Origin: Candidatus Riflebacteria bacterium HGW-Riflebacteria-1
GTDB lineage: Bacteria > Muiribacteriota > Ozemobacteria > Ozemobacterales > Ozemobacteraceae
NCBI GenBank assembly: GCA_002839445.1
Contig: PGYB01000003.1
Location: 124,001 to 188,000 of the forward strand
DNA: 64,000 nt
Direction of reading: 5' to 3'
Positions 1 to 9,052 of this stretch are shown piece after piece (within the stretch, counting starts at the first letter, position 1; every line of letters starts with the position of its first letter). The notes beneath the pieces are model-generated. The model worked only from the letters and a program-made list of their open reading frames with translations, made no database searches and was not told the origin of the DNA. The translations under genes and the position numbers were made by a program.

Positions 1-2
1 CG

Positions 3-1190
3 GTGCAATTAACGAATCTACCATATGACCCGACAGGATTTACAGACATTGTCGTAGTTGGAGATCGCGCACGCATGATCAGGGGTTTTTCAGTGCCAGG
101 GCTCCAGCTTGTCTGGGAGAACGGAACCATCGAACCATTTAATATTCCACCGCTTAAAACTGGCGAAAATCTGCTAATTCAATCAGACGCCAGCACTTTA
201 TTTTGTCTCAACAACAAAGACGGCAAACCGGTCTGGGACTACACATTCACCGACAAGCTGGTCAACTACGGCGTTGATAAAACTGTAGTCTGCCTGCACG
301 GTTACTCCGATCTCAAGAACCCGAACTGGAAGGCCACAGGAATCGACCCGGAAACCGGAGAAGTTTTGTGGACGATTACCCGTCCCTTGAGCTCTGATGT
401 TCCGGTTTTTGTTCAGAACATCTGTGTACTGACATCAAGCGAAGGCGAAATGCTGGTTGTAGATCAGTTCAACGGCAACATTCTCTTTCAGAACCAGATA
501 AAGGGTCTTAAAGCCTTGCAGATTCTTGATGAATACCTTATCATGCTGGCTGCCGGCGGCTCAAGGTTGCTCTGCATGTCACTGATGGATGGCAAATCAT
601 GGACTACCACCATGCAGTCAAATCTGACTGGCCTGGCAAAAAGCGGTAATCGTCTGCTGATCGCTGACAAAAAGAATCTCAGATGCCTCAACATTACAGA
701 CGGAGCGTCTTTCTGGACCCGCAACCTTGAAGATGTCTATAACGCGGTGGCATACCGCAACGGCATTTTCATAACCCATAAAGATTCGTTTTTTTCGCGC
801 AACACCTTCGGCAGCTATATTGAGGCCGATTCCCCGAACAGTCGCTGGGTAGCCCATGACAAGAGCAATTTTCTCAAGCCACTGCTGACAAATTCTGGCG
901 AACTGCTGCTCTCTTACAACGGCAGCATCAGAATGCTGCCACGCACAGCCGCCGCGCCAGCCCCAAGCATTGCTGACATGCCGGGGCAGAAGATAAACAC
1001 TGAACCCAGCTTCTGGAAAGACAAGAACGCTACTGAGTCTTCTACATTGCCGGCGTCTAACCCGGCCAGTCTGGCCGATGAGGCGACAGACGACGAAGAA
1101 GATGATGAAGAGCCCGCAGACGCAAAACCGTCAGTTCCCGAAGGTTTAAAACCGGCCGCAGACGACTGGGGCAAAAAAGACCAGCCATGA
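3..1190 (+). CDS. PQQ-type beta-propeller repeat protein (5' end probably cut by the window edge)
   Basis: The protein shows repeated blade-like segments of the PQQ/quinoprotein-like beta-propeller kind, for example the 'GKPVWDYTF', 'TGEVLWTI' and 'NGNILFQNQ' stretches, each following a short hydrophobic beta-strand pattern at about 40-residue intervals over residues 45-290. No catalytic quinoprotein residues are recognisable, so a scaffold or sensor role is more likely than dehydrogenase activity; this is inference. The last 90 residues are low-complexity, Pro/Ala-rich, with a run of acidic residues (DDEEDDEE near residue 365), and look disordered. The GTG at position 3 is only the first available start at the window edge and has no visible ribosome binding site, so the real protein probably begins upstream, possibly with a signal peptide. 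No terminator is visible before the next gene, which has its own promoter. Confidence 0.7.
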   Translation: MQLTNLPYDPTGFTDIVVVGDRARMIRGFSVPGLQLVWENGTIEPFNIPPLKTGENLLIQSDASTLFCLNNKDGKPVWDYTFTDKLVNYGVDKTVVCLHGYSDLKNPNWKATGIDPETGEVLWTITRPLSSDVPVFVQNICVLTSSEGEMLVVDQFNGNILFQNQIKGLKALQILDEYLIMLAAGGSRLLCMSLMDGKSWTTTMQSNLTGLAKSGNRLLIADKKNLRCLNITDGASFWTRNLEDVYNAVAYRNGIFITHKDSFFSRNTFGSYIEADSPNSRWVAHDKSNFLKPLLTNSGELLLSYNGSIRMLPRTAAAPAPSIADMPGQKINTEPSFWKDKNATESSTLPASNPASLADEATDDEEDDEEPADAKPSVPEGLKPAADDWGKKDQP

Positions 1191-1260
1191 GCCTGCTGAT
1201 TCCCGCTGCAACAGAGCAACAGCAACCATAAACGCGTCTGACAAAGAGTGTCCGGCAGAT

Positions 1261-1289
1261 TTGCCCCGACAGCAGAATAGTGCTATAAT
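1261..1289 (+). promoter_or_regulatory. Sigma-70-type promoter of the dehydratase activase-like gene
   Basis: A perfect -10 hexamer TATAAT lies at 1284-1289, with TTGCCC at 1261-1266 and a 17-base spacer. Transcription would start near 1296, leaving a short leader that carries the ribosome binding site GGAGG just before the ATG at 1322. Confidence 0.65.
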
Positions 1290-1321
1290 ACCTGACTCGC
1301 TTTTTCCAGCCTGGAGGTATT

Positions 1322-4300
1322 ATGACAAACAAAAAGATCAGTATAGGGTTTGATATCGGATCAGTCAGCATCAACGCAGTAGTGTGCGATGCCAACGCTC
1401 GACTGATCGAAGAATGGCCCTATCATCGCCATTTTGGCCGAACCCTCGAACTCTGCGCCCGCATTTTGGGGCAGATCGAAGACAAATACGGCCGTGACAA
1501 TATTGAACGCGTTGCTTTTACCGGCACACATGGCAAAGCCATCGCCGCCGAGCTCAAAACCTGTTTTGAGATTGAGACTACCGCGCAGACCCGCGGTCTG
1601 CATGCTCTGCTACCCGAAGCCCGGTCGGTCGTATCAATTGGCGGTCACGATTCGGCACTGCTCATACTTTCGCCCTCTGACAAAGGCTTTATTCTCGACG
1701 ATTTCAAGCTTAACGAAGCCTGCGCTGCCGGCACCGGCAGCTTTATCGACCAGCAGGCCGAGCGCGTTTTTTCTGATGTCGAAGAATTCAACAGTATCAG
1801 TGACCCGCAGAAGCGCATGGAATCGATTTTGATGCGCTTCATGGAAGAAGGCCGCAAGTCCGACTGCCCGGCCAGTGTCGCCTGCCGTTGCACAGTTTTC
1901 ACCAAATCTGACATGATTCATCTTCAGAACAAGGGCATTCCGATACGCCATATCATTTCCGGTCTGCATGAAGGCGTTGCCAAGAATTTCAAATCAACGC
2001 TGGTAAACAACCGCGAACTGGCTGAGCCGGTAGCCTTTATCGGCGGTTACGCCTCGAATCTGCTGGCACGCAAAGCTTTCGAACGTGTTCTCGGCTGCAA
2101 AATCACGGTTCCCGATCATTATACCAGCGTTGGCGCCCTGGGGGCCATTCTCAATGCTATCAGCAATAATCAGGGCGCAAGAGTCACCTCTGACCAGATT
2201 CTTCAGCTCAAGTCGTCTGCAGCATTCGCAGCCGTGAGAACCGCGCCGCTGAGCATAGACCTGCATCCATTTGCTGAATGCGGCAAAGCCGATGGCCTGC
2301 CGGCAGGCAAAGATGTTATCGATGTTTACATGGGCTATGACATCGGCTCAACCACGACCAAGCTTGTTCTAATAACGCCAGAGAGTCGGGTTGTCTATAA
2401 ATGTTATATTCCGACCGAGGGCCAGCCAGTTGTCGCCATTAAAAAGGCCCTGCGCAACTGTGTTGAAACCATCGACGTAAAACGTGTAAAGGTTATCGGC
2501 GTCGGCACAACCGGTTCAGGCCGTGAAGTTGCCAATCTTTTTGTCGGCGCTGACGACGTGGTTAACGAAGTAACCGCGCACGCGCGCGGCACCACCCATT
2601 TTGAACCGACTATTGATACGATTTTCGAGCTCGGCGGCCAGGATGCTAAATACACAGCACTTGGCAACGGCTACGTCGTAGATTTCAGAATGAACAAGGT
2701 CTGTGCTGCCGGCACTGGCAGCTTTCTCGAAGAGACCGCCAACAAGCTTGGCATCGATATTGCCGGCGAATACGAAACCATGGCGATGCGTGCCAAGTCG
2801 CCATATCGCCTGACCGAGCGCTGCACCGTGTATATGGAATCAGACCTGATGTCGTATCTCCAGATGGGCGGTGCAGTTGAAGACCTGCTCGCCGGGCTCT
2901 CGCAGGCGGTAGTTCACAACTACCTCAACCGCGTTGTTCAGGATGGTAGAATCGGCAGCAGAATCAGCTTTCAGGGCGGCCCGTCGCTGAATAAATCAGT
3001 CGTTGCCGCGTTTGAAAAGATTGTCGGCAAACCGATCATAACGCTGCCACACCGCGAAGTTATGGGTGGAATCGGCGCGGCACTGCACGCCATGGACGAA
3101 ATCAAAGAGCGCGTCGCCGCTGGCGAAGCGTTCAAGACCAGGTTCAGAGGCTGGCAGGTCGTCGAACAGGCTTTTGTGCATGAAGAAGAAATCTGCAACC
3201 GCAACGTCAATTGCCACAACCAGTGTAAGCTGCAGATTTACAAGGTCGGCAACGATGAAGCTATTTATGGCGGCGACTGCGGCATGTACGAATCACGCCA
3301 GCATGGCAAAAAACGCGCCCCAGATTTCAATCGCGTTCGCCAGGAACTATACTTCAGACACATGAAGGGTCTTTACCGGGTTGCCGGCGAAGAACCTTTT
3401 AAAGCGCAGAGCGGCAAGATCGTTATCGGCATGCCGCGCTCACTCGGCTTTCATCAACTTGGCCTGTTCTGGACACACCTGCTGACCAAATTGGGTTACG
3501 AAGTCGTTATCAGCCCCGAAACCAGCAGCGAAATCGTTGATCGCGGCATTGCAGCGATGACCTGCGAAGCCTGTTTCCCGGTCAAAATCTCGCACGGCCA
3601 CACGGCAACACTCAAAGACCAATGTGACCTCATGTTCATGCCCATGCTCATCGAAATGGAGTCGCAACAGGGTAATAACGCCTTCTACTGCCCATACGTC
3701 GAAGCCAACACCTACATGCTGATGGCCGCTCTTGGGCTCGACGCCAAAAAGGTCATCAAACCCGCGATCTACTTTAAAAAGGGCAAACTCGACATGCAGC
3801 TGAGCTTTGCCAAAGAATTCAGGCGCCTTGGTCTGAAGTTTAAAGACAGTGAATTCAGCAAAGCCTACGACGAAGCCAGGGCAGTAGCCGACAACTTCGA
3901 CCACGAAATCAAGCGTGTCGGCAGCGAGATTCTCAAAAACCTCGGCGACCGCCGCGCCATTATCGTCATCGGCCGCCCATACAGCGCCTATGACTCGCGC
4001 ACCAACCTCAATCTGTTCGCGACCTTCAGCCGACTGGGAATCCACGCGATACCGCAGGAATTCCTCGATCTCTCAGGTATCGATGTCGAGTCAGAATATC
4101 CCAACATGTACTGGGGATTCGGCAACCGCATTCTGCAGGCTGCCAAGTATATCAATCGCGATCAAAGGCTGTTCGGTCTCTATCTGACCAGCTTTTCGTG
4201 TGGTCCGGATTCTTTTGTACTGCACTTCTTCAATCACGAAATGAATCGCACCCGCCGCCCCTATCTCGAACTCGAACTCGACGAGCATTCAGCCGGCGCC

Positions 4301-5653
4301 GGCGTTGAAACCCGCCTGCTGGCCTTCATCGACGCGATCAAAAACCAGACGCAGATCACGATTCTTGCTGACAAGGAAATCAACTTCATGCCGCGCAAGT
4401 CAACTGCGCCGCTGACCGAGCGCACGCTTTATCTGCCCAAGATGGCTGAAGGCGCGAGATGTCTCGCCGCTGCTTTCCGCCACCTCGGCTGCAAGGCTGA
4501 GGTAATGCCGACTTATACCAACGCCGGCCTTGAATTTGGCAAAAAACACACATCCGGCAAAGAGTGCTTTCCATGTATAGTCACCACCGGCGACATGTTC
4601 GACGTTATCGACCAACACATGGCCACTGGCGCCAATGTTAACGACAGCCTGGCCTTCTTTATGCCAGAAACCGAGGGGCCATGCCGTTTCGGACAGTATA
4701 CCCGCCTGCATCGAATTCTGCTCGACAAATACAAATATGTTAATGTTCCCATACTGTCGCCCAGTTCAGAAGACAGTTACCGCTTCAGCGGCTACTTTAA
4801 TGACGATCAGGCGATAGAATTCCGCAAGCTTGCCTGGCAGGCGATTGTCTACTCTGATCTCATCGAAAAGGCGCTGTGGCGAATCAGGCCTTACGAAAAG
4901 ATCAAAGGCAAAACCGACCGCGTGTTTGAAGAGGCCATGCAGGCCGGCATTGCAGCAGTAGAAGCCGGCGGCGGCCTGCAACTCATCAAGGCTGCAAAAA
5001 AGGCAGCCAACGCCTTTTCCTCTATCGAACGCACTCATGAAAAGAAGCCACTGATCGGCATCGTAGGCGAGATTTTTGTCAGAACACACAAGGAAAGCAA
5101 CCAGCAACTCGTGCGCATGCTTGAGGATCTCGGCTGCGAAACCTATACCAGTTCGGTCGCCGAATGGGTTGAATACACGACGCACACCGGTATTGAAGAG
5201 GCCAAAGAGGCCTTTCGTCGCGAGAAGTCTTTTGGCAATATCGGCGAAACCGCGAAATTCTGGCTTACCGCCAAATACCAGCGGCTCGTTGCCAGTTTTA
5301 TTTCGCAACCATTCGCGAGACTGCTCAAAGAGCGCTTTGACCACAGTACCGGGCATATTCTCGAAGAAACTGAACATATCTTCTCGAACCATATCAACGG
5401 CGAAGCAATATTAAGTATCGGCGGCGCTCTGGCCTTTGCCAAAGAGGGTTACAACGGCGTAGTAAACTCAATGCCGTTCACCTGCATGCCTTCTACGATT
5501 GCCAGCGCTATTCTCAAGGTTCACATGCGCAGCAAAGCGCCTTTTGTCGACATGATCTACGACGGCAGCATCATGCCCAACCGCGAGACTAATCTCGCCA
5601 CCTTCGCGTTCCAGGCGCGACAGAACCTCGAAAAACACGGCCGCAAAGCCTGA
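1322..5653 (+). CDS. Giant 2-hydroxyacyl-CoA dehydratase activase-related protein (two ASKHA ATPase domains plus dehydratase-like part)
   Basis: This 1443-residue protein belongs to the large BcrAD/BadFG/HgdC-related family. It has two actin-like ATPase domains: the first begins with GFDIGSVS (about residue 8) and carries NEACAAGTGSF, the second begins with GYDIGSTTTK (about residue 338) and carries NKVCAAGTGSF. The conserved Cys in CAAGTGSF is the [4Fe-4S] ligand in activases of 2-hydroxyglutaryl-CoA dehydratase. A Cys cluster (CNRNVNCHNQC, about 625-636) follows, then a DUF2229-like region (about 695-900) and a HgdB-like C-terminal part (about 1020-1430) with further conserved Cys such as KECFPC. 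Family members of this length are known in anaerobes but their substrate is generally unknown. The activase and the electron-accepting part are fused and no separate dehydratase subunits lie nearby, so pathway assignment is open. It has its own promoter, a GGAGG site before the ATG and a strong terminator. Confidence 0.88.
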   Translation: MTNKKISIGFDIGSVSINAVVCDANARLIEEWPYHRHFGRTLELCARILGQIEDKYGRDNIERVAFTGTHGKAIAAELKTCFEIETTAQTRGLHALLPEARSVVSIGGHDSALLILSPSDKGFILDDFKLNEACAAGTGSFIDQQAERVFSDVEEFNSISDPQKRMESILMRFMEEGRKSDCPASVACRCTVFTKSDMIHLQNKGIPIRHIISGLHEGVAKNFKSTLVNNRELAEPVAFIGGYASNLLARKAFERVLGCKITVPDHYTSVGALGAILNAISNNQGARVTSDQILQLKSSAAFAAVRTAPLSIDLHPFAECGKADGLPAGKDVIDVYMGYDIGSTTTKLVLITPESRVVYKCYIPTEGQPVVAIKKALRNCVETIDVKRVKVIGVGTTGSGREVANLFVGADDVVNEVTAHARGTTHFEPTIDTIFELGGQDAKYTALGNGYVVDFRMNKVCAAGTGSFLEETANKLGIDIAGEYETMAMRAKSPYRLTERCTVYMESDLMSYLQMGGAVEDLLAGLSQAVVHNYLNRVVQDGRIGSRISFQGGPSLNKSVVAAFEKIVGKPIITLPHREVMGGIGAALHAMDEIKERVAAGEAFKTRFRGWQVVEQAFVHEEEICNRNVNCHNQCKLQIYKVGNDEAIYGGDCGMYESRQHGKKRAPDFNRVRQELYFRHMKGLYRVAGEEPFKAQSGKIVIGMPRSLGFHQLGLFWTHLLTKLGYEVVISPETSSEIVDRGIAAMTCEACFPVKISHGHTATLKDQCDLMFMPMLIEMESQQGNNAFYCPYVEANTYMLMAALGLDAKKVIKPAIYFKKGKLDMQLSFAKEFRRLGLKFKDSEFSKAYDEARAVADNFDHEIKRVGSEILKNLGDRRAIIVIGRPYSAYDSRTNLNLFATFSRLGIHAIPQEFLDLSGIDVESEYPNMYWGFGNRILQAAKYINRDQRLFGLYLTSFSCGPDSFVLHFFNHEMNRTRRPYLELELDEHSAGAGVETRLLAFIDAIKNQTQITILADKEINFMPRKSTAPLTERTLYLPKMAEGARCLAAAFRHLGCKAEVMPTYTNAGLEFGKKHTSGKECFPCIVTTGDMFDVIDQHMATGANVNDSLAFFMPETEGPCRFGQYTRLHRILLDKYKYVNVPILSPSSEDSYRFSGYFNDDQAIEFRKLAWQAIVYSDLIEKALWRIRPYEKIKGKTDRVFEEAMQAGIAAVEAGGGLQLIKAAKKAANAFSSIERTHEKKPLIGIVGEIFVRTHKESNQQLVRMLEDLGCETYTSSVAEWVEYTTHTGIEEAKEAFRREKSFGNIGETAKFWLTAKYQRLVASFISQPFARLLKERFDHSTGHILEETEHIFSNHINGEAILSIGGALAFAKEGYNGVVNSMPFTCMPSTIASAILKVHMRSKAPFVDMIYDGSIMPNRETNLATFAFQARQNLEKHGRKA

Positions 5654-5667
5654 AGCAAAAACTCCGT

Positions 5668-5707
5668 GCACCGCCGGTCATTTATCCATGGCCGGCGGTG
5701 CTTTTTT
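5668..5707 (+). terminator. Rho-independent terminator
   Basis: A perfect 10-bp GC-rich stem (GCACCGCCGG at 5668-5677 pairing with 5692-5701) with a 14-base loop is followed directly by a run of six T. It lies 15 bases after the stop codon of the dehydratase activase-like gene. Confidence 0.9.
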
Positions 5708-5735
5708 ATAACACGCCATCAAAGCACTTTTGCAG

Positions 5736-5764
5736 TTGCAAAGAGACCCTAAAACAGTTACAAT
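5736..5764 (+). promoter_or_regulatory. Sigma-70-type promoter of the polytopic membrane protein gene
   Basis: TTGCAA at 5736-5741 and TACAAT at 5759-5764 are separated by 17 bases. The expected start lies near 5771, giving a leader of about 38 bases to the GTG start at 5809, which is preceded by an AGGGAG ribosome binding site. Confidence 0.6.
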
Positions 5765-5808
5765 TTTTTGCCAGCAAATAAAGTTGTATTCTTCAGGGAG
5801 ATTAACCA

Positions 5809-7350
5809 GTGGAACAATTAGTAGAACAGATTGCCAGACTTCAGTTTTTGAACCAGTTCTGGATGTCACTTTTTCTCATTATACCGATCGTTCTTATCTC
5901 GCGATCGGTAGTGGCCGGCAGTCGATACTCGCCGATCCTGATCATCGTTCTTTTTGGCCTCGGAATGGGTTACGCTCTCGTCAAAAGCGAAATCGGCACC
6001 CCGGGGCTCAATGAGTTTCCTCTATTGGCGCTTATCAGTCGGGTAACCATTGTGGCTCTTGTTGTTTCGTTCTTTGTCGGAGGTCAGGAACTCCGAAAAA
6101 TAGTTAAAGGCGAACACCTTGAACTCGATGAAATCGTCGTCTATTCAAGTGAAGAAACTATTCTCGGCACGCGGCGCACTCAGCTGTATTTTCTGATTCG
6201 CTCATTTTTTATTCTTATCGGCCTCGAAGGCATCGTGAAGCTGATACTTGGCGTCGGGGCAAATGACCCGATCGCGCACTTCTACCCTCTGGTAGCCTAC
6301 GTTGGCGTTTGTGGCTCGGTTATTCTTATCGACAACAAGGCAACGATCAAAAACAAGGGAGCGTATATTCGCAAGGGTATTTACGAAATACTCATGATTG
6401 TTGGCATTCTCGTGCTGTCGCATCACATTGCCACTCTAATCAAGCCGCTAATCGCTCTGCCACAGATCTTTTTCGCGATGATTATCTCGGCCTCGCTCGG
6501 CGCTATTTTTTCAGGCTGGATAATGGGACCTACCGGGCGCGCGCTTCTGTTTGCCGGCATTCCGGTTGTTCTTGCCGCCAACTTTATGATCGGCGGCTCA
6601 CGCATCGCCGAAGCCTTTAAACTCGAAGGCATGACGCCGGTTATGGCTTATGGCTTTTTTGGCCAGCTGTTCTGGATGTTTGGCGGCCTGGCGCTGCTGA
6701 TTTTTATCGGCAAGTCAAACCACGTCAGGAATCTCGCTCCCGGTATGGCCGGCTCGCTTTCGCATTCAGGCCTAACCGGGGCCTGCACCGCGGGCGACCT
6801 TGGTTCAGAAGCCGCTGCTCGAGCTCCAATCATGATTAACGTGCCGTTTTTCGGGCATATATTCGTCTTTACCATTCTGGCAATGAGCGTGCAACGCGGC
6901 CAACTCATGGTGCTGCCCGCTCTTATCGTTGCCATTGCAGGCATTTTGATTACCGCATGGTCGCTCAGAACGCTGAAAAATGCTCAGGGCAAAGAATCAG
7001 AAGAGGTCAAAGGCCTCATGCAGTTTTCGTTTGGCTGGCAGATCACCGCGGTATTCGGCGGCTTCCTGCTGCTGCACCTCGGTGGCATAGATATCCAGAA
7101 CGCCGGCATGGCCAAGTCTTCAGCAATTTCACACTTCGGACTTTTCGCAGCCACGCAGGGCGGCATGTTTGGCGCGCAGTCAGCCAGCCTGATACCGTTC
7201 ATCTTTGCCATGCCGTTCCTGGTTCACCCACTGGTGTTCGGCATCTTCGGCGCGGCCATGGAAAAAGAAGGCGAAATGCCGAAAAACATCGTAATGACTC
7301 TCGCCATCATTGGCGCTGTTGGAGTCATTTATTCACTGACATTAGCCTGA
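5809..7350 (+). CDS. Polytopic inner-membrane protein, probable transporter
   Basis: The 513-residue protein is very hydrophobic, with about twelve predicted transmembrane segments distributed over its whole length and two charged cytoplasmic or periplasmic loops (around residues 103-125 and 395-405). It has no signal peptide. The general pattern of two hydrophobic halves with glycine-rich stretches (for example GSLSHSGLTGACTAGDLGS near residue 320 and GGMFGAQSASL near 450) is reminiscent of secondary transporters such as the sodium/glutamate symporter type, but I do not recognise the family and no substrate can be named. The GTG start is supported by AGGGAG nine bases upstream. The gene is monocistronic: it has its own promoter and is closed by a strong terminator. 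Confidence 0.8.
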   Translation: MEQLVEQIARLQFLNQFWMSLFLIIPIVLISRSVVAGSRYSPILIIVLFGLGMGYALVKSEIGTPGLNEFPLLALISRVTIVALVVSFFVGGQELRKIVKGEHLELDEIVVYSSEETILGTRRTQLYFLIRSFFILIGLEGIVKLILGVGANDPIAHFYPLVAYVGVCGSVILIDNKATIKNKGAYIRKGIYEILMIVGILVLSHHIATLIKPLIALPQIFFAMIISASLGAIFSGWIMGPTGRALLFAGIPVVLAANFMIGGSRIAEAFKLEGMTPVMAYGFFGQLFWMFGGLALLIFIGKSNHVRNLAPGMAGSLSHSGLTGACTAGDLGSEAAARAPIMINVPFFGHIFVFTILAMSVQRGQLMVLPALIVAIAGILITAWSLRTLKNAQGKESEEVKGLMQFSFGWQITAVFGGFLLLHLGGIDIQNAGMAKSSAISHFGLFAATQGGMFGAQSASLIPFIFAMPFLVHPLVFGIFGAAMEKEGEMPKNIVMTLAIIGAVGVIYSLTLA

Positions 7351-7365
7351 TAAAACTTATAAATG

Positions 7366-7397
7366 GCGGGCGCATGATCTGCGCCCGCTTTTTTTTT
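7366..7397 (+). terminator. Rho-independent terminator
   Basis: A perfect 9-bp stem GCGGGCGCA (7366-7374) / TGCGCCCGC (7380-7388) with a 5-base loop is followed by nine T residues. It ends the membrane protein transcript and separates it from the Srf-like operon. Confidence 0.92.
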
Positions 7398-7420
7398 GCA
7401 AGAAAAAAACTTTTCAGCGA

Positions 7421-7610
7421 CTGATAAGAATGGCACTAAGATAAGAAGCAAAATTTTGTGAATCGTACTCGTGATCCTAATCGTAATCGATTTGCGCTGT
7501 TGATTTTTCGATTACGATTACCACTTCGTTTATTACGAGCACCGCTTCGCTGAGCACGAGTAAAACATCTGAGTTTAGACCTTTCGTTAACTTAGTGCCA
7601 TTCTGAACAG
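7421..7610. mobile_element. MITE-like element with 20-bp terminal inverted repeats
   Basis: The left end (7421-7440) and the reverse complement of the right end (7591-7610) agree at 18 of 20 positions; the inner 13 bases (GAATGGCACTAAG, 7428-7440; complement at 7591-7603) are identical. A second, perfect 13-bp inverted repeat with a 17-base loop lies inside (7478-7490 and 7508-7520, TAATCGTAATCGA and its complement). The interior is made of short CGATTA/CGAGCA-like words and contains no convincing gene. Size (190 bp), terminal repeats and intergenic position fit a MITE or the remnant of an insertion sequence; I could not find a clear target-site duplication, so mobility is inferred. Confidence 0.55.
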
Positions 7611-7732
7611 ATAAGGGACTTGCAATATTCTGCAAATTTGCAGTTAGCTCAGATAATGTCTTTATTCCTTTCTGAGTGATCTTTAATTCAGCGCTGGCAA
7701 TTAACAATAATTGCTGATTGGTGCGATGCGCA

Positions 7733-7761
7733 TTGACGGCAACGTTAATAATTGTTATTCT
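7733..7761 (+). promoter_or_regulatory. Promoter of the Srf-like operon
   Basis: TTGACG (7733-7738) and TATTCT (7756-7761) have a 17-base spacer. Transcription would start around 7768, about 23 bases before the ATG at 7791, with AGAGGA as ribosome binding site inside the leader. It is the only promoter-like sequence I see for the six genes up to 16707. Confidence 0.5.
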
Positions 7762-7790
7762 CACCCTATCACCGAGGCGGGGTCAGAGGA

Positions 7791-9032
7791 ATGAGTGCTC
7801 TTCGCGATTCGATAAAAAAAGGGCTGATGACGCTGATAGCGCGCAAAGACGCCAGCGTTTTTCAGAACCTCGAAAACTTTACCAGAGAAATCAACAAGCT
7901 TGGTGACTGGCAGGATCAACCAGAAATCATGGCGCTCGCGGCAGGACTTGTCGAGCGCCTGCCCTGGGAACTACAAAAGGACGGCAGTGGCATGGTGCCC
8001 GGAAAAACTGTTATCAACCTTGCTGGACAGCTGATCAAAAAGCAGGGGATAACTGAAGATCTTGCCGTATGGGCAATAGAGGCCTGGTCGCAGTCGCTTG
8101 GGCTCAAGCTCGAAAACACGGCGGTGAATCGCCCGGAACAGACAAAATCAGTTCCAGCAACAGCAGCACGCCCACCCCAGTCAACTGCCGGGGCCGCTGG
8201 CAGGCCAGTCTCAACAAAGACATCCGCCGATGGCACACCAGCGTATGCACAGTTAGCCGCAAAATCGCGACTTGGGTTGATCTTTGGCCAGGATGACAGT
8301 GGAGCGATAAGAGTTTTCGCCAGCTGGTTCCGCGAAGAATCTGCCCAACAATGCGCCGGTCTAGGCGCTGCCATGGTAAAAATTGAGACGAAGGCCGATC
8401 GACCGCTTTTTTCGGCAGCGCCGGCAAAACGCAGCAAGACCAGCTCTGCAAATTCGCGCAGCAGCGATGAACAGACTACGCAGCCTAAGGCAAATCCGGC
8501 AGCAACACTCGACCCGAATGCACCCGCGCTGGTCAAAGAAGTCGCCAGAACAAAGCCGACAGCAGCAAAAGTCACAGTGGCAGCCAGGCCAGCTGTCAAA
8601 ACTCCAGCGCCAGCGACCAGCTCACCGGCAGTTCCGGGTGGCCCAGGCAAAGTGTATTACGGAAGCGCTGAATCTCTTTATAATCAGGCAGTTCAGCTGT
8701 TGCCGGGACGCTGCAGCAAGCCCGATGTACCCGAAGCACTGGCCATATTGAATCAGGCTGCAAAGCAGGGCTCTATTGATGCCCGCCGCGCCATCGGCAT
8801 CATCTATCTCAAGGGCGTCGGTATCAAACAGGACTGCGCAGCGGCAGCAAACTGGCTGCGTCTGGCTGCCGACGGCGGTGACGCCGAAGCGCAGTTTCAT
8901 CTCGGCAGTCTTTATCAGTGTGGCATGGGCGTCGAATTCAGCCTCGAAAAAGCGCAGAACTTTCTGCAACGGGCAGCAAAACAAGGGCACAAAGAAGCCG
9001 AAGCGCTGCTGAAAGAAATTCTACAGGGCTGA
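7791..9032 (+). CDS. Sel1-repeat protein, first gene of the Srf-like operon
   Basis: This is a 413-residue protein when started at the ATG at 7791, which has AGAGGA directly upstream; an in-frame TTG 39 bases earlier lies within the promoter and is not used here. The N-terminal 110 residues are helical and contain the phrase AVWAIEAWSQSLGL. Residues about 120-310 are a long Ala/Pro/Thr-rich linker, probably disordered. The last 100 residues form Sel1-like repeats (SLR), seen in AAKQGSIDARRAIGIIYLKG and AADGGDAEAQFHLGSLYQCG, a TPR-related helical solenoid used for protein binding. There is no signal peptide, so it is probably cytoplasmic. The gene starts a co-directional series with gaps of 9-28 bases, so an adaptor role for the SrfB/SrfC proteins is a reasonable inference. 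Confidence 0.75.
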   Translation: MSALRDSIKKGLMTLIARKDASVFQNLENFTREINKLGDWQDQPEIMALAAGLVERLPWELQKDGSGMVPGKTVINLAGQLIKKQGITEDLAVWAIEAWSQSLGLKLENTAVNRPEQTKSVPATAARPPQSTAGAAGRPVSTKTSADGTPAYAQLAAKSRLGLIFGQDDSGAIRVFASWFREESAQQCAGLGAAMVKIETKADRPLFSAAPAKRSKTSSANSRSSDEQTTQPKANPAATLDPNAPALVKEVARTKPTAAKVTVAARPAVKTPAPATSSPAVPGGPGKVYYGSAESLYNQAVQLLPGRCSKPDVPEALAILNQAAKQGSIDARRAIGIIYLKGVGIKQDCAAAANWLRLAADGGDAEAQFHLGSLYQCGMGVEFSLEKAQNFLQRAAKQGHKEAEALLKEILQG

Positions 9033-9052
9033 CCCTGCAGGAGGAATAAAAA

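Noticed and set aside
3440..4045. 201-codon minus-strand frame
   Set aside because: Complete antisense overlap with the well-supported dehydratase activase-like gene.
7477..7764. 95-codon minus-strand reading frame between the membrane protein and the Srf operon
   Set aside because: It starts at a GTG inside the operon promoter, has no ribosome binding site, and its second half is a translation of the inverted and CGATTA-type repeats in the MITE-like element.
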